Assembly: GCA_029227035.1 (NCBI GenBank)
Contig: JAQXZD010000120.1
Coordinates: forward strand, 39,295-103,294
DNA from: Lachnospiraceae bacterium
GTDB lineage: Bacteria; Bacillota; Clostridia; Lachnospirales; Lachnospiraceae
Length of the DNA: 64,000 bases
Reading direction: 5' to 3'
Positions 1-10,271 of this stretch are shown piece after piece. Under the pieces are notes generated by a model. It worked only from the letters and a program-made list of their open reading frames with translations. It was not told the DNA's origin and searched no databases. The position numbers and the translations under genes are program-made. Each line of letters starts with the position of its first letter. Within the stretch, counting starts at the first letter, position 1.

Positions 1-285
1 TGCTTCCTCCAAATCCTTCGCTCCCAGCCTTCTGGACATAATACTGCCGGCTCCCTGCCCGCACATAAAAGCAAACGCCTGTAATATGGACATATATCCA
101 AATACAATTCCGGTTGCCCCGCTCTCGCTTGTGCCCAGCGTTCCGACAAACGCCGTATCCACCAGATTATACACATTGGTTATCATCATACTTATAACCG
201 TTGGAATCGAAAGCTTCACTAAAAGACTTACTATGGGTTCATCGGTCATCTTGTTATACTGTTTTCCCTGTTGTTCTGCTGTCAT
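1..285 (-). CDS. MATE family efflux transporter, N-terminal part (gene runs off the left edge)
   Basis: Reverse strand reads MTAEQQGKQYNKMTDEPIVSLLVKLSIPTVISMMITNVYNLVDTAFVGTLGTSESGATGIVFGYMSILQAFAFMCGQGAGSIMSRRLGAKDLEEA, a typical MATE N-terminus; not in the ORF track because it is truncated. Confidence 0.85.
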   Translation of the reverse strand, partial: MTAEQQGKQYNKMTDEPIVSLLVKLSIPTVISMMITNVYNLVDTAFVGTLGTSESGATGIVFGYMSILQAFAFMCGQGAGSIMSRRLGAKDLEEA

Positions 286-1274
286 TTTGATGCATCCTCT
301 TTTGAATTCTCCACAATAAACAGTTCCACCGCCATCTGTTCATGCATGTGTCCGGTCTTCACTGCCGTCTCATACTCTACTCCATCTGTGATTGCCTGTC
401 TGAGACGGTTCATGGAAAAAGCCCGGCTCTGCGTCTGATACTTTCGCACCGCCCAATCCGGGCATCCGGCTTTCTGTGCAATATCCCTGTTGGAAAAGCC
501 CTGATTTGTCATGGACTTTACCACCATCAGCCGTTGAAACTGGTTCGTAAGCAGGTAAAGAATTCGCATGGCAGGCTCCTTTAATGCCAAAAGGTCATAA
601 TACAGTTCCAGCGCCTGTTTCTGCCTGTGCTGTGCCACCGCATCAACCATGTCAAAGATTTTATTCTCCGTCTGCTCCGTGGTAACTGCCTGTACGTCCC
701 CCACATCAATATAATCCTTGTCCATGGTATAGCAGAACAGCTTCTCCAGCTCCTTATCGATGTTCTCCATATCATCGCCGGTCTTCTGCACAAAAAGAGC
801 ATACGCATCCCTTGTAATATTCTTTCTTTCCCGCCGGACTCTTCCTTCAATCCACCGCGTCAGAACCGCCTCTGTCTGCCTTGGGAACTCCACTGCACTA
901 CCCGCTTTTTTAACCTCCTTATACATCTTCGTCTTCCTGTCGACTTCTTTTTCCGTAAAAATAAAATACGTGGTATCCGGAGCCGATGCGATATATTCTG
1001 CCAGCTCCTCCGCACCCTTCTTAAACAGACCGCTGTCCTCAATCATAATCACTCTGCACTCTGCAAAAAACGGCAGTGTCTCCGCCAGATCGATGATTTC
1101 CTTCTGATTGATGTCATCACCCGAAAAGACACCCAGATTCATTGTGTCATCCTCCGACACCAACGCCTTTTTCAATTTATCCCGATACTGCCGGATCAGA
1201 TACTGCTCTTCCCCGTACAGCAGATACATCTGCTTAATCTGTCCTGTTTTAATATCATTGTCTATTGTTTTCAT
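282..1274 (-). CDS. holA: DNA polymerase III subunit delta
   Basis: 330 aa; MYLLYGEEQYLIRQYRDKLKKAL N-terminus and HolA-like C-terminal region. Confidence 0.85.
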   Translation of the reverse strand: MKTIDNDIKTGQIKQMYLLYGEEQYLIRQYRDKLKKALVSEDDTMNLGVFSGDDINQKEIIDLAETLPFFAECRVIMIEDSGLFKKGAEELAEYIASAPDTTYFIFTEKEVDRKTKMYKEVKKAGSAVEFPRQTEAVLTRWIEGRVRRERKNITRDAYALFVQKTGDDMENIDKELEKLFCYTMDKDYIDVGDVQAVTTEQTENKIFDMVDAVAQHRQKQALELYYDLLALKEPAMRILYLLTNQFQRLMVVKSMTNQGFSNRDIAQKAGCPDWAVRKYQTQSRAFSMNRLRQAITDGVEYETAVKTGHMHEQMAVELFIVENSKEDASK

Positions 1275-1320
1275 AGTCTTATTATATCACTTTCCCGCAT
1301 CCTGCAAAAGCTAACATTTC

Positions 1321-1890
1321 TTATGTTTCCTCCACCATCCGCTCAAGTCCCTTGACCGCCGCATCTTTTACCAGCTCCGCCAGTTCCTCCGCGGTCACCG
1401 GAATCCGGTTCTGTATCCAGAGGGTATAGACCGCCACAATTCCGGACATATAGAATTCGCAGAGTACTTTTAGCTGGGTTTCCGAAAAATTCAATTCCTC
1501 CCTGGCCGCCTCGCCAATGGATTCCACCATAAGTTTTTTAATTTCCTGCCAGAAATAATTGCCATCCTTCTGCAGCGACAGAATTTCAAAAAGTTCCATG
1601 TTCTCGGATATAAACTGATTTAGTATATCAAAAAGCAGCTTTACGGAGAATTCCTTTCCCTCATCCTTTTCCTTTCTCAGGCGCTCCATGCACTGCTCCA
1701 CCCTCTGCTCGCAGTATTCCTGCATCACCTCATCCACATCGGAATAATGCAGATAAAAAGTCTTGCGGTCGATATCCGCTTTGCGTGCCAGTTCCGACAC
1801 CGTTACTTTCTTTCTCCCTTTTCCGTCCATCAGGATAGACAGATACGCATCCCAGATTGCTGCTTTGGTTTTTCCGATTCTTCGATCCAT
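1321..1890 (-). CDS. TetR/AcrR family transcriptional regulator
   Basis: N-terminal HTH (KVTVSELARKADIDRKTFYLHYSDVDEV) typical of TetR. Confidence 0.85.
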   Translation of the reverse strand: MDRRIGKTKAAIWDAYLSILMDGKGRKKVTVSELARKADIDRKTFYLHYSDVDEVMQEYCEQRVEQCMERLRKEKDEGKEFSVKLLFDILNQFISENMELFEILSLQKDGNYFWQEIKKLMVESIGEAAREELNFSETQLKVLCEFYMSGIVAVYTLWIQNRIPVTAEELAELVKDAAVKGLERMVEET

Positions 1891-2040
1891 ATATTCCTCA
1901 CTTCTTGTAATTCTGTTGATAATTCCTCATTTGGAGCAGTATTGGTAATTGTTCCCATCACTGTCCATCAGTATAATGTACATGTGTGGAAAAAGCAACA
2001 CCACACCGTAAGTAACGAATAAAAAGAAAGAGGTAAAACC

Positions 2041-2910
2041 ATGTACGAAATATTTGTTGATGTATCCATTGATATTGATGAAAAAATCGCGGAAAAATAC
2101 GGCATCCGCTATGTTCCGATGGAATACATGATTGGAGAAGAAACACATTGCTGTACGGCTCCGGAGAGCTTTGAAACCCTGCACGAATATTATGAGAGGC
2201 TCCGCGAGAAAATCCCGACAAAGACCAGTCAGATTTCTCCTTACCAGTATGTCAGCATCTTTGAACCATATGTAAAGGAAAAGAAAGAACTCCTCTACAT
2301 CTCCCTCTCCAGCGGACTGAGCAACACCTACGAATCCGCCAACCTTGCCGTGGAACAGCTCAAAGACAGCTACGGCGAAGTGCATATCGAGGTCGTGGAC
2401 AGTCTCGGTGCAACCGGCGGCATGGGACTTCTTGCCGAATCCGCCTGCATCAACCGTGAAAACGGAATGTCCCTTTCCGAAAATGCAAAGTGGCTGCGGG
2501 AGCATGCCGCAAATGTCAACTTCCTGTTTAAGGTCGAAGATCTGATGTATCTCATGCGCGGCGGAAGAATTTCTTCCTCCTCGGCCATCATGGGAACCGC
2601 ACTCAACATCAAGCCGATTCTGTGCATCAATTCCGTCGGAAAACTGGAAACCATCTCCAAGAAACGCGGAAAAAACATGGCAATGAAGTACCTTGTGGAA
2701 AATATGGAAAACCACTATGACGCAACAATCGGAAACACCGTCTATATCTGCGGTGCCGACTGTATGGCCGATGCCGAGATACTGAAGCAGATGGTTCTGG
2801 ACAAGTTCCCGGACACTCAGATTCGCATCACCTCCTTAAGCCCGATTATCGGTGCCCATACCGGTCCGAATATGCTGGCACTTATCTACTATGGAGAAAA
2901 GCGTGCATAG
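2041..2910 (+). CDS. DegV family protein (fatty-acid binding)
   Basis: DegV hallmarks: KTSQISPYQY, LYISLSSGLSNTYESA, LMRGGRISSSSAIMGTALNIKPIL. Confidence 0.9.
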   Translation: MYEIFVDVSIDIDEKIAEKYGIRYVPMEYMIGEETHCCTAPESFETLHEYYERLREKIPTKTSQISPYQYVSIFEPYVKEKKELLYISLSSGLSNTYESANLAVEQLKDSYGEVHIEVVDSLGATGGMGLLAESACINRENGMSLSENAKWLREHAANVNFLFKVEDLMYLMRGGRISSSSAIMGTALNIKPILCINSVGKLETISKKRGKNMAMKYLVENMENHYDATIGNTVYICGADCMADAEILKQMVLDKFPDTQIRITSLSPIIGAHTGPNMLALIYYGEKRA

Positions 2911-5234
2911 ACATGCACTTTTTTATCCTTCCATTTCAGCTTAATCTGTCCGCAGTCTGCCGTACATAAAAAAGCGCTTCCGCTTTCCCGGATTCGCTGC
3001 ACGGCTTCGGGATGTGGGTGACCATAGCAGTTGCCCTTCCCGGCAGATGCCACGGTAATCTCCGGAGCTATCCCTTCCAGAAAAGCGCTGCTGCCGGAGT
3101 TCCGGGACCCATGATGACTTGCTTTATAAAAATTCACCTTTTTGTCCAGCCCCTGCCGCAGAAGCTCTTCCTCCACTTCCTGTGAAATATCGCCACCAAA
3201 GAAACCGTAAAATTCTTTTTCTTTCAGGGAAAATACCAGACTAAGATCATTGATATCCTCCTTCTTTTCAGAGGCTTTCGGATACAGGCAATTCAGTCTG
3301 GTCTCGCCGATGTGAAGACACTCCCCTTTTTCCAGATACAGAATCTTTGTGTGATGTTTTTCTGCCAGTGTCAGAAGTTCCCCTGTTTTCTCATTCCCTT
3401 TTACCGCCCGGGCGAACACCAGATGCTCAACCGGATATCCTGCTTCCAGAACCTCCCGCATTCCCGCTATATGATCCTCATCCGTGTGGCTGATAAACCA
3501 ATAAGAAATCTTTTTTACTCCCTTCGCCTTTAAAAACGGAAGAATCCTGTAAGTGCCGACATTTTTTTCATCACTGCTGCCGCCATCGATAAAAAGCGAG
3601 ATTCCGCTTTCCGTGCAATAGTAAATTCCATCTCCCTGCCCCACATCCAGCACATCCAGTTCCTGCTCCTTTTTGCCCGGCAACAGCAGAACCAAAAGCG
3701 AAACCGTAATTCCTGCCATCAGCCTGATATATCTTCCCGTTGTCCCTTTTGACTTATCCTCCTGCTCCCTGCATCGCCTGCTTCTGCGATTCAGCACAAG
3801 AAGGATTCCTCCCAGAAGCAGATAGTAAACAATAATTCTCCAAAGCTCCGGTTTTCCGGACAGGTACTGTGCCCCCGGAAACCACAGAAACAGTCCACAG
3901 AAAACTTCATACAATCCAAGCCCCTTCCCACAGGGAAAAAGCAGAAGTTTTCCGGCTGCCGGAAGAAGGCTCCCCGCAAGAGCCCCCACCGCAGCCAGTC
4001 CCAGCAGATACGGAAGCAGCCACAGCACAAACAGGTTTATAAGCATAGCATATACCGGAATCTCATAATAATGATATGCCACAAGAGGCAGGGTAAAAAG
4101 CTGAATGGCAAAGCTAATCCAAAGCCCCTGCATTTTTCCCTTCTTATTCTTCTGCAGACAGACTTCTCTCCACTCGGTCAAAATCCCACCGCCTGCCCCG
4201 ATTCCCAGAACCGCAGCGACGGAAAACAGAAAGCCGGAGTAACCGATCAGAAACGGATTCTCCCACAACAGAAGGATGCATACCGTGCCAAGCGCACTCA
4301 GCATATCATAAGAGCGTCCCAGCATGTCTGCCAGCAGATAAAGAAACAGCATCCCCACCGCCCTTTTAGTGGAGACACTGTTCCCTGTCATCACAAGATA
4401 CGAAAACATAAAGAGCGCCGTTCCCGCTGCCGAGACTGCATAAGAAAGCTTCAGTTTGCTTTTCAAAAGCCTATAGAGTCCCATGCCAAGAAGCGAGACA
4501 TGAAGCCCTGATATCGCCAGTATATGCGCAATTCCCGCCTTCTGATAAAGGGATTTGACCTCTGTATCCAGTCCTCCCTTCTCCCCCAGAAGCATTGCAG
4601 AAAGCACCCCGTCATCCTCCACACAGGAAGTAAACACCGCCTGCAGTCTCTGTCGGAACCGGTATAGCATCCCCGCATAATTTTTGTTTTTTCCGTGCAC
4701 AGAGCAAATTTCATCCATCCATATACCAAAATCAATCTTCTGACTCCGGTAATAAGTCTGTGCATCAAAACCGCCCTCATTTGCTGCGGGTTCAAATAAT
4801 GAAATTGTACCTTTAATAACCAGGATTTGTCCGATGGAAGCTTCATCGGAAGATGAATATGCGATGACATCATTGCATGGCATATTCTTTTTCGAAGAAC
4901 GGATTATGCAATCCGTCAGATAATAATAGAAACAATTTTTCTTTTTCTCAATCTTGTTCAGCTTTCCTGCAAGTTTCACCGTCTGTCCATCACAAAGCTG
5001 CTGCATATACCCCGCGCGAAATGCAAGTTCACGCTCCATGTGAAGCATCCCCAGAAGAAACAACAGGGGAATCCCCGCCACAAACAATATACGCCGCAGC
5101 CCGCTTTCCTTCCAAGGCACCGCATACGCAAGAAGTACCACCACAACCGCTATGCATACCGGCCACTGGTACCCTCCATACAACAGACCTGATACAAAAC
5201 TGCAGGCAAGCAAAAGAACCGGCCTTTTTCTCAC
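2889..5234 (-). CDS. comEC: DNA internalization-related competence protein ComEC/Rec2
   Basis: 781 aa; DUF4131-like N-term, AGIAHILAISGLHVSLLG, C-terminal metallo-beta-lactamase domain (DVGQGDGI, HTDEDHIAGM, SHHGSRNSGS). Confidence 0.93.
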   Translation of the reverse strand: MRKRPVLLLACSFVSGLLYGGYQWPVCIAVVVVLLAYAVPWKESGLRRILFVAGIPLLFLLGMLHMERELAFRAGYMQQLCDGQTVKLAGKLNKIEKKKNCFYYYLTDCIIRSSKKNMPCNDVIAYSSSDEASIGQILVIKGTISLFEPAANEGGFDAQTYYRSQKIDFGIWMDEICSVHGKNKNYAGMLYRFRQRLQAVFTSCVEDDGVLSAMLLGEKGGLDTEVKSLYQKAGIAHILAISGLHVSLLGMGLYRLLKSKLKLSYAVSAAGTALFMFSYLVMTGNSVSTKRAVGMLFLYLLADMLGRSYDMLSALGTVCILLLWENPFLIGYSGFLFSVAAVLGIGAGGGILTEWREVCLQKNKKGKMQGLWISFAIQLFTLPLVAYHYYEIPVYAMLINLFVLWLLPYLLGLAAVGALAGSLLPAAGKLLLFPCGKGLGLYEVFCGLFLWFPGAQYLSGKPELWRIIVYYLLLGGILLVLNRRSRRCREQEDKSKGTTGRYIRLMAGITVSLLVLLLPGKKEQELDVLDVGQGDGIYYCTESGISLFIDGGSSDEKNVGTYRILPFLKAKGVKKISYWFISHTDEDHIAGMREVLEAGYPVEHLVFARAVKGNEKTGELLTLAEKHHTKILYLEKGECLHIGETRLNCLYPKASEKKEDINDLSLVFSLKEKEFYGFFGGDISQEVEEELLRQGLDKKVNFYKASHHGSRNSGSSAFLEGIAPEITVASAGKGNCYGHPHPEAVQRIRESGSAFLCTADCGQIKLKWKDKKVHVYARFSP

Positions 5235-6172
5235 TCTGTAGACTCTTCCTCCTCTTTTCCCTTGTCAATCAGCTTGGTATTTTTCTCGTACATGGTTGAG
5301 AAATCAAAAATATAGCGGCATTTTCCACTGGTATCCCCGTTGATGGAGATCTGTACCTTATCCACCGTTGAAAGTTCCGTCAGGGAATCCACAATCGAAA
5401 ACAGTACCACATCCTCCTTGATTTCCTGATTCTGATTCAGGAATGTCTCGTCCAGATTCACATAGCAGACATTGTCCACCACCGTAACCGTAATCAGCTT
5501 TGTTCCGCTTGGAATTGTCGCCAGAAGTCCGTTTGTCTTTGGTCCTTCCAAAAGCTGCTCCATCACCAGTTTCTCCAGCGAAATATTGGAGCTGTAATGG
5601 ACATCCCGCACCTCCGGTACCAGCTTATTTCCCTTTTTGTTGGCAAAATACAGCGTAAGCGTCGCCTTCTGGCTGGAGTTAATCTGCTCCCCCGGATTCT
5701 CGACAAAGCTGTCAATGCTCATCGCTCCCACCACGGCATCCTCCGCATTCACAAGCGGCTTTGATTCTACGGTAAACTGGACATAAGGATAATCCGTCAC
5801 CTGGAGCAGAGTCTTCACAATGGCTGCCCTTGTCAGAATTTCCTCCGTGGGATCCATCTTATAATATTCCCTGCTGAAATCAACCGTTATCTGGTAAGAC
5901 ATGGTACTCACTCCGAGAACCTCAACCTCCGACGGAATGGTCTGTCTTTCCCCTGCATCCTCCGGCTGGCTCTGTAAAGCTTCCAGCAGTTCCTGTATCT
6001 GCTGCTCTCCTCCGGTATGCTGCAACGTAATCTTCTGCGGAATCAGCCGCGTAACATCCGTATTCAGGTAGTAAACCACATATTCTGTTTCTTTCTTCTC
6101 TTTTCCGCAGCCTGCGGTCATTGATACCGCCAGTGCCAGAATAAGAATCATAGCTGTCAGCTTTTTCTTCAT
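5231..6172 (-). CDS. GerMN domain-containing lipoprotein
   Basis: Lipobox MTAGC; tandem GerMN-like repeats (YYLNTDVTRLIPQ..., LYFANKKGNKLVPE...). Confidence 0.8.
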   Translation of the reverse strand: MKKKLTAMILILALAVSMTAGCGKEKKETEYVVYYLNTDVTRLIPQKITLQHTGGEQQIQELLEALQSQPEDAGERQTIPSEVEVLGVSTMSYQITVDFSREYYKMDPTEEILTRAAIVKTLLQVTDYPYVQFTVESKPLVNAEDAVVGAMSIDSFVENPGEQINSSQKATLTLYFANKKGNKLVPEVRDVHYSSNISLEKLVMEQLLEGPKTNGLLATIPSGTKLITVTVVDNVCYVNLDETFLNQNQEIKEDVVLFSIVDSLTELSTVDKVQISINGDTSGKCRYIFDFSTMYEKNTKLIDKGKEEEESTE

Positions 6173-6180
6173 GGCATCTC

Positions 6181-7677
6181 CTATGCAATATAATTCAAAG
6201 GAATCCGGACATCAAAAGTGGTTCCCTCGTCCAATACCGAATGTACCTTGATGGCACCTCTGTGCATCAGGATGGAATTACGTGTAATCGCAAGTCCAAG
6301 TCCGGTACCTCCGATTTCCCGGGAATGGGACTTATCCACCCGGTAGAATCTCTCATAAATATGATCCAGCGATTCCTCCGGAATTCCGATTCCGGAATCC
6401 TCTACCTTCAGATAAAAATATTGATGATCCGCGTTTAGGGAAACTCTTACCCAGCCCTCGCCGTCATTCCTGTTATATTTGATACCATTCTCAATCAAGT
6501 TGGTAATGGCAAGCGTAATCTTCACCTCATCCACCTCTGCGGTCACCGGACGAAAACTCTCCAGCACAAGCTCTACCTTCTGCTTGTCCGCAATCGGCTG
6601 AAGCCTCTTTAATATCTGCTCCAGAAGTTCATTCATATTCACGGTGGAGACATTTAAGTCTGCTGCGGATTTATCCATCTTAACCAGCGATAACAGGTCA
6701 TTGATAATCTTTGTCTCACGCTCAATCTCATTGGTAATGTCTTCCATGAATTCCTGATACAGTTCCTTTGGCGCATCCGGCATCGAATTGATGGAATCCG
6801 CCAGCACCTTCATGGAGGTAAGCGGTGTCTTAAGCTCATGGGACACATTGGATACGAATTCCTGTCGGGAATCATCCATGACTTTCATGCGCTCCAGCAT
6901 CTGATTGAAGCGGTCGCAAATCTGTATCGTCTCCGTATAATCATTAACCTGAAGACAATCCTCTCCATATCCCTCTTTAATCTCCACAATTCCGTCCGAT
7001 ATCTTCCGGAGTGGCTTTAAGAAATAGATAATCATCAGCACGGAAAAGAATACCAAAGCGATTCCCACAATCACGACGATAATGGTTGCCACCTGGCGCA
7101 GATACGCCTGATTAATCATAATATTGTCCGTGGATACGCTGATAAGCATAACTCCAAGTACCTCTGCACTTTTGTCATCCGGATTGATGATCGGAATCGT
7201 CATCTCAATATAATGATTCTCGGAATCATAATGTACGACATCCTCACCCTTGAAGCTTCTGATTACTTCCTCCGCAATGATAATCTTGTGGTCATCCAGA
7301 TTATAGGTGTCGTGATAGACACGGAAATTGTTATCCACAATAATCACACGACCGTCATAGATGGTGGTCAGCATGTCAATCTGTGCCTGAATGGTACTGG
7401 AGCTTACATTGTTTCCCAGCTCCATATATTCACTTGTCGCAATCTGATTTGCGAGAATCTTCGCCTGACTCAAGATTTCGCTCTCCCGTATGGAAACCGC
7501 TCTCGATTCGTAAGAATTCAGAATTCCCGCGGAAAGAACGAGACTTGGTACAATCACGATTAACAGAATTAACAGAATTAACCGGAACTTAAGACTTTTA
7601 AAAAACTGAAAGATCTGCTTACTCTTGTGCATGGAAAACCTTCCTACCTCTGATAATAATAGTAACCCACACCCCAC
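6181..7677 (-). CDS. Sensor histidine kinase (HAMP, HisKA, HATPase_c; WalK/PhoR-like)
   Basis: FVSNVSHELKTPLTSMK H-box, GGTGLGLAI G-box, two TM segments. Confidence 0.92.
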   Translation of the reverse strand: MGCGLLLLSEVGRFSMHKSKQIFQFFKSLKFRLILLILLIVIVPSLVLSAGILNSYESRAVSIRESEILSQAKILANQIATSEYMELGNNVSSSTIQAQIDMLTTIYDGRVIIVDNNFRVYHDTYNLDDHKIIIAEEVIRSFKGEDVVHYDSENHYIEMTIPIINPDDKSAEVLGVMLISVSTDNIMINQAYLRQVATIIVVIVGIALVFFSVLMIIYFLKPLRKISDGIVEIKEGYGEDCLQVNDYTETIQICDRFNQMLERMKVMDDSRQEFVSNVSHELKTPLTSMKVLADSINSMPDAPKELYQEFMEDITNEIERETKIINDLLSLVKMDKSAADLNVSTVNMNELLEQILKRLQPIADKQKVELVLESFRPVTAEVDEVKITLAITNLIENGIKYNRNDGEGWVRVSLNADHQYFYLKVEDSGIGIPEESLDHIYERFYRVDKSHSREIGGTGLGLAITRNSILMHRGAIKVHSVLDEGTTFDVRIPLNYIA

Positions 7678-8348
7678 TTTGTGTGGACATATTTCGGCTC
7701 ACTCGGATTTGCCTCTATCTTCTCCCTGAGACGTCTTACGTGGACATCCACGGTGCGCACATCCCCCGGATAATCCTTGCCCCATACCAGACCAAGCAAA
7801 TTCTCCCGGCTGTACACCTTATTCTCATTCCGGACCAGAAGTTCCAAAAGATCAAATTCCTTTGCTGTCAGATTTACTTCATTTCCCAGAATAAACAGAC
7901 GTCTGCTGTCACAATCCAGACGCAGATCGCCTTTCTCCAGTACGGAAAGCTGTTCCTTCTTCTCTCTTGTCCCGGAGGTACGGCGCATAATCGCCTTGAT
8001 TCGCGCCTTTACCTCCAGAATATTGAAAGGCTTTGTGATATAGTCATCGGCTCCGTATTCCAGACCTAGTATCTTATCCATATCATCGCCCTTTGCAGTC
8101 AGCATCACAATCGGCATATCAGAGAATTCCCGAATTGCCTGACACACTTCAAAACCGTCCATCTTCGGAAGCATGATGTCCAGAAGAATCATATCATACT
8201 CATTGGCTTTTGCCATATTTAAAGCTTCTTCGCCATCGTATGCACAATCCACTTCCATCCCATCCTGCTCCAGACTGAACCGGATTCCCTTTACGATTAA
8301 TTTCTCATCATCTACCACGAGAACTCTCTTTGCCATCTTACACCTCAA
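7644..8348 (-). CDS. OmpR/PhoB-family response regulator (WalR-like)
   Basis: Receiver domain (VDDE, DIILLDIMLP type, TAKGDD, KPF) and winged helix (VRTVDVHVRRLREKIE); start probably 8336 (MAKRVLVVDDE). Confidence 0.92.
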   Translation of the reverse strand: MRCKMAKRVLVVDDEKLIVKGIRFSLEQDGMEVDCAYDGEEALNMAKANEYDMILLDIMLPKMDGFEVCQAIREFSDMPIVMLTAKGDDMDKILGLEYGADDYITKPFNILEVKARIKAIMRRTSGTREKKEQLSVLEKGDLRLDCDSRRLFILGNEVNLTAKEFDLLELLVRNENKVYSRENLLGLVWGKDYPGDVRTVDVHVRRLREKIEANPSEPKYVHTKWGVGYYYYQR

Positions 8349-8953
8349 CCAACCGTTATAAAGTCTTTCATCTTTTCAAAAAGCGCATTCTTTATCCCGG
8401 ACACTTTCATGATGTCTTCCACACATGTAAAATCTCCGTTTTCCGTCCGATATGCAATAATCGCCTGTGCGCGCGTCTGTCCGATTCCCGGAATCTCCGT
8501 AAGCTTATCGGCATCGGCGGTATTGATGTTAATCCTGCCGTCCGATACGCTTTCCATTGTCTCCTCGTAAGACTCCTTCCTCTCCCTGGCTTCTTCTTCC
8601 GTCGGAATGCACAGCATCTGTCCGTCCTTAAGTGGCTCCGCAAGATTCCAGTATTCCTGCCCCGCTGCCTTCGTAAAGCCTCCTGCGGCCGATACTGCAT
8701 CGCCTATCCGCATACCGCTCTCAAGCTCATACACACCGGGAGCATTCACTTCCCCGCATACATAGACAAGTATGGAAGCATTTTCGCTGCCGACAGTTTC
8801 CGTATCAGAAATTTCTGTATCAGAAGCTCCCGTGCTTTCAGTTTCCTGCACAAAATCCTGCTGTGTGCTGTCCAGATATACTTCCGTCTCCTGCCCACAG
8901 CCGGCTAACAGGCCGATCATCGCTAAAACCGGTATCATTTTAATTATTCTCAT
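8345..8953 (-). CDS. comEA: ComEA-family helix-hairpin-helix competence lipoprotein
   Basis: Lipobox LLAGC; SLBB (ILVYVCGEVNAPGVYELESGMRIGDAVSAAGG) plus HhH (ININTADADKLTEIPGIGQTRAQAIIAYR). Confidence 0.88.
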   Translation of the reverse strand: MRIIKMIPVLAMIGLLAGCGQETEVYLDSTQQDFVQETESTGASDTEISDTETVGSENASILVYVCGEVNAPGVYELESGMRIGDAVSAAGGFTKAAGQEYWNLAEPLKDGQMLCIPTEEEARERKESYEETMESVSDGRININTADADKLTEIPGIGQTRAQAIIAYRTENGDFTCVEDIMKVSGIKNALFEKMKDFITVG

Positions 8954-9063
8954 ATCTCTGCTCCTTTTCCTCCGGTCATCCGGGTAAGGAGTCTCAATGC
9001 ACTCTCTATTTTAACGACTTTTTGTATTTATTACAAGTATATTTCATTGACAAATAAAAATTC

Positions 9064-10269
9064 TCAGTTTTCTTCTGCGACTGCAAGAAGCGCCGGTTCC
9101 AGAATGGAAATCATTTCATCCACATGCTTTTTCTCGATAATAAGCGGCGGCACCATACGAAGGACATCCGCTCCGGCGGTAATGACTAAAAGTCCGTTTT
9201 CCAGAGCCTTTGTAACCACTTTTCCAACCGGCAGCTTACATACAATTCCCTGCATCAGTCCCATTCCTCTTCTTGTCTCCAGGAAATCATATTTGCTGAC
9301 CAGTTCATCCAATTTCTGCTCCAGATAAGGTGCAACATTTTTCACATTGTCCACTACCTTCTGCTTTTCAAACTGGTCAAATACAGCAGACACTGCCGCT
9401 CCGACGAAAGGATTTCCACCATAAGTAGTTCCGTGATCACCCGGTGCGAGGGACTTGTCTGCCACCTTCTGCGTCAGGAAAAATGCGCCCACCGGAACGC
9501 CTCCTCCCAGTGCCTTTGCGCTGGTCATGATATCCGGTTTTACCCCGTAATGCTGCCATGCAAACATTTCTCCGGTACGTCCCATACCACACTGGATCTC
9601 ATCAAGAATCAGAAGAATATCCTTCTGGTCACACAGCTTTCTTACACCTTCCAGAAACGCCGGTTCCGCCGGATAAATTCCGCCCTCACCCTGTACTGTC
9701 TCCATAAGAATCGCACAGGTCTTATCTGTGACCAGCTTTTCCACACTCTCCAGATTATTAAACTCTGCAAACTTTACTCCCGGCAGCAACGGCTCAAAAG
9801 GTTCCTGATAATGTGCATTTCCGGTTACGGAAAGCGCGCCGAGACTTCTTCCATGGAAAGAATGCTGCATGGCAATGATTTCATGTCCTGCATGTCCGTC
9901 CCTGGTATATGCATATTTCTTTGCCGCTTTGATGGCTCCCTCAATAGCCTCCGTTCCGCTGTTGGTGAAAAAAATTCTGTCCATCCGGCTGGCTTTCAGC
10001 GCTTTTTTCGCCGCCTCGGCGATCGGCTCGCAGTAATAAAGATTTGACACATGCAAAACCTTATCCACCTGTTCCTTCAGCGCATTTTTGTATTCGTCAT
10101 TGCTGTAACCAAGTGCATTTACCGCAATTCCCGCCGCAAAATCCAGATACTTTTTGCCGTCCGTATCATATAAAAAGACACCTTCACCATGGTCTAAAAC
10201 CACCGGAAACCGGTTGTACACATGCACCAGTTCCTGATCCGTTTTCTCCATATATTCCTGTTTCGTCAT
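9064..10269 (-). CDS. argD: Acetylornithine aminotransferase
   Basis: Class III aminotransferase; GTEAIEGAIKAAKKY, LDEIQCGMGRTG, adjacent to argB. Confidence 0.92.
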   Translation of the reverse strand: MTKQEYMEKTDQELVHVYNRFPVVLDHGEGVFLYDTDGKKYLDFAAGIAVNALGYSNDEYKNALKEQVDKVLHVSNLYYCEPIAEAAKKALKASRMDRIFFTNSGTEAIEGAIKAAKKYAYTRDGHAGHEIIAMQHSFHGRSLGALSVTGNAHYQEPFEPLLPGVKFAEFNNLESVEKLVTDKTCAILMETVQGEGGIYPAEPAFLEGVRKLCDQKDILLILDEIQCGMGRTGEMFAWQHYGVKPDIMTSAKALGGGVPVGAFFLTQKVADKSLAPGDHGTTYGGNPFVGAAVSAVFDQFEKQKVVDNVKNVAPYLEQKLDELVSKYDFLETRRGMGLMQGIVCKLPVGKVVTKALENGLLVITAGADVLRMVPPLIIEKKHVDEMISILEPALLAVAEEN

Positions 10270-10271
10270 AA

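Noticed and set aside
1927-2715. 262-aa minus-strand ORF
   Set aside because: Shadow of DegV on the opposite strand
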